This document shows positions 58,964-64,000 of a stretch of 64,000 nucleotides of DNA, in pieces; the first letter of the stretch is position 1; every line of letters begins with the position of its first letter. This DNA comes from Candidatus Thermoflexus tengchongensis (GTDB taxonomy: Bacteria > Chloroflexota > Anaerolineae > Thermoflexales > Thermoflexaceae), in NCBI GenBank assembly GCA_016842085.1, contig JAEVEX010000054.1:1-64000 (forward strand), read 5' to 3'. The position numbers were made by a program, and so were the translations under genes. The notes under the pieces are model-generated. The model was not told the DNA's origin and searched no databases. It was given only the letters and a program-made list of their open reading frames with translations.

Positions 58964-60217
58964 ATGAGCCTGCTTCAGCGTATCGAAGAGATCGCTGCAA
59001 ATCCACTTCACGGGCGCCCGTATATCCGGTGGTGGGAGCGGCTGGCCGTCCAATCCGCCCTCTGGGGAATGGCGCTGCTCTGGTCCCGGGTCCTGGGGTT
59101 CTTCCAGACGCTTCTGCTGGCCTACTGGCTGGGCCCGGCGGATTTCGGGCGCTTCAGCGCCCTCCAGAGCTGGCTGCGCTTCGGCCATGAGAGCGGCGAC
59201 ACGGGCCTTTCCATGCTCATGGTTCGGGATCTGGCCCGGCAGGATGGCCCGCGGGCAAGAACCTATCTGCTTCTGCGGGGGCTGTGGATCAGCAGCCTCT
59301 GTTTGCTTGCCGCGCTGGCCACGTGGGGCACCATCGCGCCTCCGGCCATCCGGCAGGAGCTGCCGCTGGTGACGCCTCTTCTTTTCCTGATGCTGGGGAT
59401 CTCCTGGCAGGGCGCTCGACTGGCGGCGGCCGGCCGCCTGGATCGCGCGGCAACGGTGGTGTTTCTCACCCGCACGGTGGGGCTCACCGGGATGACCCTG
59501 GCGGCGCGGTGGGGATGGACCGCCCTCTGGGTCGGTTTCGTGTTCGCGATGGCGCTGGATGGGTTCGGGCTCTGGATGGCAGCCCGGCGGATGGGAACGG
59601 CCTCCGGATCCGGGAGGGAGCGCAGGTGGACGTCCGACGCGGTGAGGGAAGGGATGGGGATGCTGGCCTTCGGCCTTCTGGGGGCGCTTTACGCCCGCGC
59701 TGATAGTTTGCTGTTGCTCAGCCTGCGGGGATCCGCCGAGGCGGGCTTTTACAGCCTGGCCTATCGGTTCTATGAGACGGGGTTGCTGGTCAACAGCGCC
59801 GCTACCGTGGCCTTGCTCCCCCGGCTGGCCCGGGAGGAGACACCGGCCCATCGCGCCCGGCGCATCCTGGGGGGGTATCTGATCCTCGCGGCGGGCATGG
59901 CCCTGGGGGTTTCCCTCCTGGCCGATCCCCTGATCCGGCTGCCCTTCGGGGCGCGTTATCTTCCGGCGATCCCGATGTTGCGATGGCTGGCCTGGTCCTG
60001 GATCCCGGCGTTCCTCTCCGGCCTGGGAGCCACCGTGTGGATCAGCCAGGGGCGATCCGGCCGGTTGCTGTTCACTTTTGCGATGGGAGCCGCCTTGAAT
60101 CTCGCCCTGAACCTGGCGTGGATCCCCCGGTGGGGTGGAATAGGGGCGGCGATCGCCATGCTCGTTTCCACCACCGGAATGGCCCTCAGCTTCTTGACCG
60201 CCTTGCGGATCCGGTGA
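58964..60217 (+). CDS. Polysaccharide flippase (MOP superfamily, Wzx-like)
   Basis: A 417-residue membrane protein with about 12 segments. SALWGMALLWSRVLGFFQTL then LLAYWLGPADFGRFSALQSW is the typical Wzx opening. YARADSLLLLSLRGSAEAGFYSLAYRF is the second conserved block. It is divergent in sequence from the flippase at 41901 and is not next to glycosyltransferases, so it may serve a different glycan. The ATG at 58964 follows GAAGGG and gives a compact N-terminus; an upstream Met would add 17 residues. It is divergent from the GH2 gene. Confidence 0.86.
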   Translation: MSLLQRIEEIAANPLHGRPYIRWWERLAVQSALWGMALLWSRVLGFFQTLLLAYWLGPADFGRFSALQSWLRFGHESGDTGLSMLMVRDLARQDGPRARTYLLLRGLWISSLCLLAALATWGTIAPPAIRQELPLVTPLLFLMLGISWQGARLAAAGRLDRAATVVFLTRTVGLTGMTLAARWGWTALWVGFVFAMALDGFGLWMAARRMGTASGSGRERRWTSDAVREGMGMLAFGLLGALYARADSLLLLSLRGSAEAGFYSLAYRFYETGLLVNSAATVALLPRLAREETPAHRARRILGGYLILAAGMALGVSLLADPLIRLPFGARYLPAIPMLRWLAWSWIPAFLSGLGATVWISQGRSGRLLFTFAMGAALNLALNLAWIPRWGGIGAAIAMLVSTTGMALSFLTALRIR

Positions 60218-60226
60218 ACGTTTCCG

Positions 60227-60826
60227 CTACCGCACAGGGTGTTCCGGCCCGCGGCCGCGGAAGGCGTCGATGAAGGCGGCGGCCGCATCGGCATCCCACG
60301 CCTCCAGCCGCAGCATGCGGGTCCAGGCGGTAAGGATCACCGCCCGCCCCAACCCGCGCCGGGGGACGATCACAATCCCGTCCCATGGGCCGTTGAACAT
60401 CCGTGCCCACGTCTGCAAGGTCCGGAGCGCCTCCGGCCCGGGGTCCTCGTAGTAAATCACCACATGGCCGTGTTCCAGGGAGTGGACGAGGCGCTCGGGG
60501 AGTTGTTCGGTGGTGTAGAAGCCGGGGTTGATCCAATCCGGGCTGTGGGGGCCAGAGGTGGGAGGGTCGGTTCGATAGACCGCCCGCTCGCCGGGCTCGA
60601 GATGCGCCCGGCCTTCATCGGGGAATGTCTCCACCCGGCTCAGCGCTGGCTGCCCGCGTTGCACAGCTGCTTGAAATTCCGCATACGCTGCGCTCTGAAC
60701 GCGGAGCCACCATCCCAGGCCTCCAACGAGGAGGAAGAGGAGGCTGATCCCCAGCCCTCCCAGCATCCATCGCTGAGGCATGCGGTGGGCTGGCCTCTGC
60801 GTTTTCTTTTTCTTCGTCTTCGCCAT
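60227..60826 (-). CDS. DUF3105 membrane protein
   Basis: A 199-residue protein. A Lys-rich start (MAKTKKKKTQRP) precedes one membrane segment (about 20-42), so the rest lies outside. The DUF3105 core has YRTDPPTSGPHSPDWINPGF, LVHSLEHGHVVIYYED and GIVIVPRRGLGRAVILTAW. The conserved TSGPH and HSLEHGHV histidines could bind a metal. Function is unknown in the family. It converges with the flippase gene, leaving 9 nt. Confidence 0.85.
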   Translation of the reverse strand: MAKTKKKKTQRPAHRMPQRWMLGGLGISLLFLLVGGLGWWLRVQSAAYAEFQAAVQRGQPALSRVETFPDEGRAHLEPGERAVYRTDPPTSGPHSPDWINPGFYTTEQLPERLVHSLEHGHVVIYYEDPGPEALRTLQTWARMFNGPWDGIVIVPRRGLGRAVILTAWTRMLRLEAWDADAAAAFIDAFRGRGPEHPVR

Positions 60827-61046
60827 AGGAGGCGACCTCCCCGGAGAGTCACGAAAGCAGCGCACACCTCATCATGATAGCGCTGTGAAAAGGCCGGGCA
60901 GAGCGCCAGCGGTAGCCCACCCGGCCCCAAAGCCTGCCCCTCTCCCTCCCCACATCCAGAGGGCCACCGGGAAAGACCGTCCTGTCCTCTCGATCGAAGC
61001 CCAACCCAATCCATCCTAAAACGATCGAACTGCTTATTTCACCCCT

Positions 61047-61080
61047 CATACACCGGTTATAAAAACATAACCAGTGTATG
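61047..61080. promoter_or_regulatory. AT-rich 14-bp inverted repeat upstream of the Tad genes
   Basis: CATACACCGGTTAT (61047-61060) and ATAACCAGTGTATG (61067-61080) pair with one mismatch around AAAAAC. It lies 85 nt before the first TadE gene, in the 338-bp divergent spacer 60827-61164. The dyad includes TATAAA (61059-61064), so it may be an operator overlapping a promoter. A terminator is less likely because no gene converges on it. Confidence 0.5.
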
Positions 61081-61164
61081 AAATTCGTTAAGCCGTATCC
61101 GTTCCGATGGATTTTCGGTATCATTTATGAAAGAAAGGCATGTCCGGATCGATAGGGGGTGAGG

Positions 61165-61695
61165 ATGAACCGGCGGGGGCAGGGCCTGGTGGAGTTCGCG
61201 CTGGCGTTCCCGTTGTTGATTTTCCTGGTGATGGCCATCGCCGACTTCGGGCGGATCCTGCTGATTTATGCGGAGCTGGCGGGCGGGGTGCGTGAGACCC
61301 TGCGCTATGCGATGGTGAACGCGCCCACGGGCGCGATGAAGCAGGACCAGTGGAACGCATTCTGCTACGGGGCGATGCTGGATCGCATGAAGGAGACCCT
61401 GGTGTTGAGTCCCAAGAACGCCCTCATCCCCCAGCAGACTTACTTCGTTTACTTCGAGCCCTTCCGGTATGACACCAACCAGTTTGATCCTCCGGTCCTG
61501 TGCCCGCCGACGGGGAAGAATTTCGTCCTCAAGCGGGAGGACCGCATCGTGGTGGAAGTCCGTGTTCAGATGACCCCGGTGACCCCCCTGATCCAGGCGT
61601 TGCTGCCGAAGGTTCAGATCCAGTATCGGGCCGGGCGGACGCTGTTTCCGCCGGATGGGGTGTATTTCGGCCCGAGTCAGATGCCAGGCCCATAG
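61165..61695 (+). CDS. tadE: TadE-like pseudopilin protein
   Basis: A 176-residue protein. The N-terminus RRGQGLVEFALAFPLLIFLV (about 3-22) is the TadE/prepilin-like signature, with a Gly before the hydrophobic helix and Glu at position +5 after GQG. IADFGRILLIYAELAGGVRE follows. The C-terminal region is extracytoplasmic. TadE proteins help assemble Flp-type pili. Only TadE and TadG-like genes are seen here, without the TadA ATPase or TadB/C, so the machine's core must be elsewhere. GTG and ATG starts are 6 nt apart. Confidence 0.85.
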   Translation: MNRRGQGLVEFALAFPLLIFLVMAIADFGRILLIYAELAGGVRETLRYAMVNAPTGAMKQDQWNAFCYGAMLDRMKETLVLSPKNALIPQQTYFVYFEPFRYDTNQFDPPVLCPPTGKNFVLKREDRIVVEVRVQMTPVTPLIQALLPKVQIQYRAGRTLFPPDGVYFGPSQMPGP

Positions 61696-61816
61696 GTGAA
61701 TAGGGAACTGAGAGCCGAACGGCCCAGGTTCGGTTCGCCAGGGGAAGGCGAGGGGATCCCACGGAAAACCGGAGGCTCCGCTGCAAGCCCTGCGAAAGGC
61801 GGCAAGGAGGGGAGGG

Positions 61817-63157
61817 ATGGCGCGAGGACGCTCGGGTCAAACGCTGGTGCTGGTGGCCCTGATGCTGACAGCGCTGATCGGACTGGCGGCGCTGGCGATC
61901 GATGGGAACAACGCCTATGCCCAGCGGCGGCGGGCCCAGAACGCGGCCGATGCCGGCGCGCTGGCCGGGACGCGCGCCCTGTGGTTCGCCCAGCACGGCG
62001 CCGGGGGCGAATCGGCGATCCTGCAGGCCATCCACCAGATCGCGGAGGCCCAGGGGATCCCGGACGCCGGGGGGCAGCCGGGGGATGCGGTCAACGCCAA
62101 CGTCCAGGCGTTTTATTACATCTCCGACACGGTGCAGATCCCCATCCCGGCGGGCGCCGTTCCCCCGAACGCCCGGGGGGTGCGGGTCGTGGTCCAGAAC
62201 CCCTTCCGCTCCTTCCTGGCGGCGGTCGTCGGCCACACGGTATTGCGGGTGTCAGCTCAGGCCACCGCGATCTACTATCCGGGCTGGAGCTCCGGCGAGT
62301 ACGCGCTGACGGCGCTTTGCAAGAATGAGAACACGAACGGCCCCTGCTATCAGAACGGCCTGAACCTGACCGGGAGCGATATCTATGTGCAGGGCGGGAT
62401 CCACTCCAACTCCGGGCTGAACCTGAGCAACGCGGATCCGAGCAAAGCGCCCCACGTGGTTCTGGAAAACGGGGTGTGCGAGTATGGGGGGGAAGCCTAT
62501 CAGTTGAACGATGCGGGGTTGAGTTGTGTGGGGGCTCCTCCTATCACGATGGAATGGTTGTATTCGATCCCGGAATTCCAGCCGGGCGGGTCGCACTGGA
62601 ACGCGGCGGACCAGAAATTCTGCCTGCAGCCCTCGAATCAGGGGGTGACCCTGAGTCCCACCGCCCCTTATACGCCGACGGCCGGCATGTGCGGCCCCAA
62701 CACCCTCAGCACCTATCGCCTGGTGAACGAAGCCCTGTATTATGTGCAGGGGGATGTGACCCTGAACATCCCGGACGGATGGACGGCGCCGATCACCATT
62801 ACGGTTGCGGCCACCGGACGGATCACGTTGAAGCAGCAGAAGTGCCCGGATCTCGATGGGGATAACCAGCCCGATTGCGCGAAGCTTTACGCGTATACGG
62901 CGAAGAACCTCCTGTTCTTCAGCCCGGTGAAAGATGCGACGAATCCGGTGATCCAGGCGAGCGCCCCCAACATCTACTGGAACGGCCTGATCTACGCGCC
63001 CGTCGGGCTGGTCCGCATGTCCAGCGCAGGCAACATCGTGACCGATGCGGGGGCCATCCTGGCGTGGCGGATCGATCTGTCGGGGAGCAAGATCTCGATC
63101 GTCGCCCAGCAGGACCTGGGTCCCATCGGGCGGCCGCGGATGAAGTTGATCCGGTAG
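61817..63157 (+). CDS. TadG-like pilus-assembly protein
   Basis: A 446-residue protein. The N-terminus MARGRSGQTLVLVALMLTAL then IGLAALAIDGNNAYAQRRRA is the Tad_Flp/TadG-like block, with one membrane helix and the conserved QNAADAGALAG just after it. The rest is a large extracytoplasmic domain rich in Asn, Gly and Pro, with several Cys that could form disulfides (NTNGPCYQNG, CEYGG, CLQPS, KCPDLDGDNQPDC). The last of these resembles a calcium-binding DxDxDNxPDC loop of thrombospondin type 3. It sits between two TadE-like genes. Confidence 0.85.
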   Translation: MARGRSGQTLVLVALMLTALIGLAALAIDGNNAYAQRRRAQNAADAGALAGTRALWFAQHGAGGESAILQAIHQIAEAQGIPDAGGQPGDAVNANVQAFYYISDTVQIPIPAGAVPPNARGVRVVVQNPFRSFLAAVVGHTVLRVSAQATAIYYPGWSSGEYALTALCKNENTNGPCYQNGLNLTGSDIYVQGGIHSNSGLNLSNADPSKAPHVVLENGVCEYGGEAYQLNDAGLSCVGAPPITMEWLYSIPEFQPGGSHWNAADQKFCLQPSNQGVTLSPTAPYTPTAGMCGPNTLSTYRLVNEALYYVQGDVTLNIPDGWTAPITITVAATGRITLKQQKCPDLDGDNQPDCAKLYAYTAKNLLFFSPVKDATNPVIQASAPNIYWNGLIYAPVGLVRMSSAGNIVTDAGAILAWRIDLSGSKISIVAQQDLGPIGRPRMKLIR

Positions 63158-63167
63158 GAGGAAGGCG

Positions 63168-63662
63168 ATGCGGCGCGGGCAGGGGCTGGTGGAGCTGGCG
63201 TTGAGCCTGACGGTGTTGCTCCTGCTGGTGATGGGGCTCATCGATCTGGGGCGGGCCTTTGTGGTCTGGCTGGCCATCCATGACGCCGCCGCCGAGGGTG
63301 CCCTTTACGCGGCCGTGAACCCCTATTGCCTGAACCCGAACAGCCCGCTGCCCTTGGACGCCGATCCGGATGTGAAGTGCGATGATCCGAATAACGTTCA
63401 GTATCGGGCTTACACCCGGGCGCTGAGCGAGACCCGCTGGATCCCCTTCTCCCTGGTGGATCCCAGCAAGATCGCGGTGATCGTCGAGCCCAACCCATCG
63501 TCCCCGACGCCGACGATTTATGAGGGGGATCGGATCACGGTCACGGTCATCTACACGATGCCGGTCATCACCCCGCTCATGCAGGGCATGCTGGGCTCCA
63601 ATCTGGTCATCCGGGCCCAGGCGGTTCAGATCGCTCTTGAGGCCAAGCCGAAGAACCCGTAA
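63168..63662 (+). CDS. Second TadE-like protein
   Basis: A 164-residue TadE-like protein, paralogous to the gene at 61165. It starts MRRGQGLVELALSLTVLLLL and continues LVMGLIDLGRAFVVWLAIHD. The periplasmic part ends with VYTMPVITPLMQ-type sequence that parallels VQMTPVTPLIQ in the first copy. It begins 10 nt after the TadG-like gene. The TadE-TadG-TadE order is typical of Chloroflexota. Confidence 0.85.
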   Translation: MRRGQGLVELALSLTVLLLLVMGLIDLGRAFVVWLAIHDAAAEGALYAAVNPYCLNPNSPLPLDADPDVKCDDPNNVQYRAYTRALSETRWIPFSLVDPSKIAVIVEPNPSSPTPTIYEGDRITVTVIYTMPVITPLMQGMLGSNLVIRAQAVQIALEAKPKNP

Positions 63663-63876
63663 GGATACCGCGTTCTCCCCCGTCCTGAATCTGGAGATCC
63701 TGGAGGTGGTGCGGCGCGCGCCGCTGGATGGCGGCCTGGCCTGCGAGTCCATCGATCCGCAAACCGGCGGGGTGCGCACCGGCGCGGCCATGGCCAGCCT
63801 GGCGGGCTTCCTGGCCTGGGCTTTGTGGGCGCGCCTGCAGGGGCATCGCCGGTTCTTCGAACGGCTCCTCTGCTGA
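63663..63876 (+). other. Possible short reading frame without a clear start
   Basis: An open plus-strand frame reads SPVLNLEILEVVRRAPLDGG...MASLAGFLAWALWARLQGHR and stops at 63876. It has the base composition of a gene and a hydrophobic end, but no good start codon or ribosome site, and no family was recognised. It could be a small gene starting at a GTG near 63706 or simply spacer. Confidence 0.3.
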
Positions 63877-63880
63877 TCCC

Positions 63881-64000
63881 TCAGGAAGTTCCCTCGCCCA
63901 TCTGGCTCAGGAATTCCAGAAAGCCTCGAAGATCCGCCTCCAGCAACGGCTCCAGACGGAAGGCGTCCCGCCGCACCCGGGCCACGCGCTCCGGATCCAG
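63881..64000 (-). CDS. 3' end of an unidentified gene
   Basis: The minus strand reads LDPERVARVRRDAFRLEPLL then EADLRGFLEFLSQMGEGTS and stops at 63881-63883. The start lies beyond the window. Only 39 codons are visible, helical and charged, with no recognised family. Confidence 0.6.
   Translation of the reverse strand: MDPERVARVRRDAFRLEPLLEADLRGFLEFLSQMGEGTS

Overview
The window reads as a high-GC chromosome segment of a thermophile-like member of the Chloroflexota (a Thermoflexus/Anaerolineae-type genome). This is an inference from the densely packed, translationally coupled genes, the Pro/Thr-rich 'PTPTP' linkers on surface lipoproteins, the paired ArsA-family ATPases, the DUF3105, TadE/TadG and bactofilin-like genes, and the high GC throughout. 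No rRNA, tRNA, CRISPR array or phage module was seen.

Layout. 1-6840 (minus strand): a seven-gene LIV-type operon with a periplasmic-type binding lipoprotein, two permeases, two ATPases, a flavin reductase and a DapA-family aldolase that runs off the window. It has a near-consensus promoter and a TetR-like operator. 7064-10765 (plus): a small Cys-rich protein, a HAD phosphatase, two coupled membrane-anchored proteins, a compound palindrome array, and an L,D-transpeptidase. 10856-19030 (minus): an aldose-epimerase-like protein, a PII-like protein paired with a CPA2 antiporter, a MurI-like protein lacking one catalytic Cys, an MNT/HEPN pair, and a very large orphan GAF/PAS histidine kinase. 19217-21975 (plus): a cassette of two paralogous small proteins and two paralogous ArsA/Get3-like ATPases whose switch motifs are eroded in complementary ways. 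This is the best candidate here for an undescribed system.

22262-35248: glutamate synthase (minus), an OmpR/histidine-kinase pair with a DUF421 protein (plus), a glycerol-phosphate/ether-lipid-like redox cluster (FeS protein, GlpD, alkyl-DHAP-synthase-like flavoprotein), and a canonical MntA-HepT toxin-antitoxin pair (minus). 35413-37561 (plus): two overlapping trypsin-like proteases (one with PDZ) coupled to a LuxR regulator whose receiver has lost its acidic pocket. 37593-39375 (minus): an ABC-type ATPase plus Toprim protein that resembles PARIS/OLD-type defence. 39497-40209: a tandem array of about 160-bp units built almost wholly of palindromes, related to the array at 9384-9765.

40328-53084 (plus): thioredoxin, an intradiol-dioxygenase-like lipoprotein, then a surface-polysaccharide locus (flippase, five glycosyltransferases, epimerase, methyltransferase) with AT-richer patches. 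This locus also holds a broken DUF4258/DUF2283 pair, an IS1-like element with an A7 frameshift site, and the C-terminal stub of a glycosyltransferase. 53319-56557 (plus): ECF sigma factor, zinc-finger anti-sigma factor, bactofilin-like membrane protein and lipoprotein. 56735-64000: a GH2 glycosidase (minus), a second flippase (plus), DUF3105 (minus), a TadE-TadG-TadE group (plus), and the 3' end of an unidentified minus-strand gene.

At least four families of dispersed palindromic repeats occupy the intergenic spaces. All calls come from reading the sequence; no database search was run.
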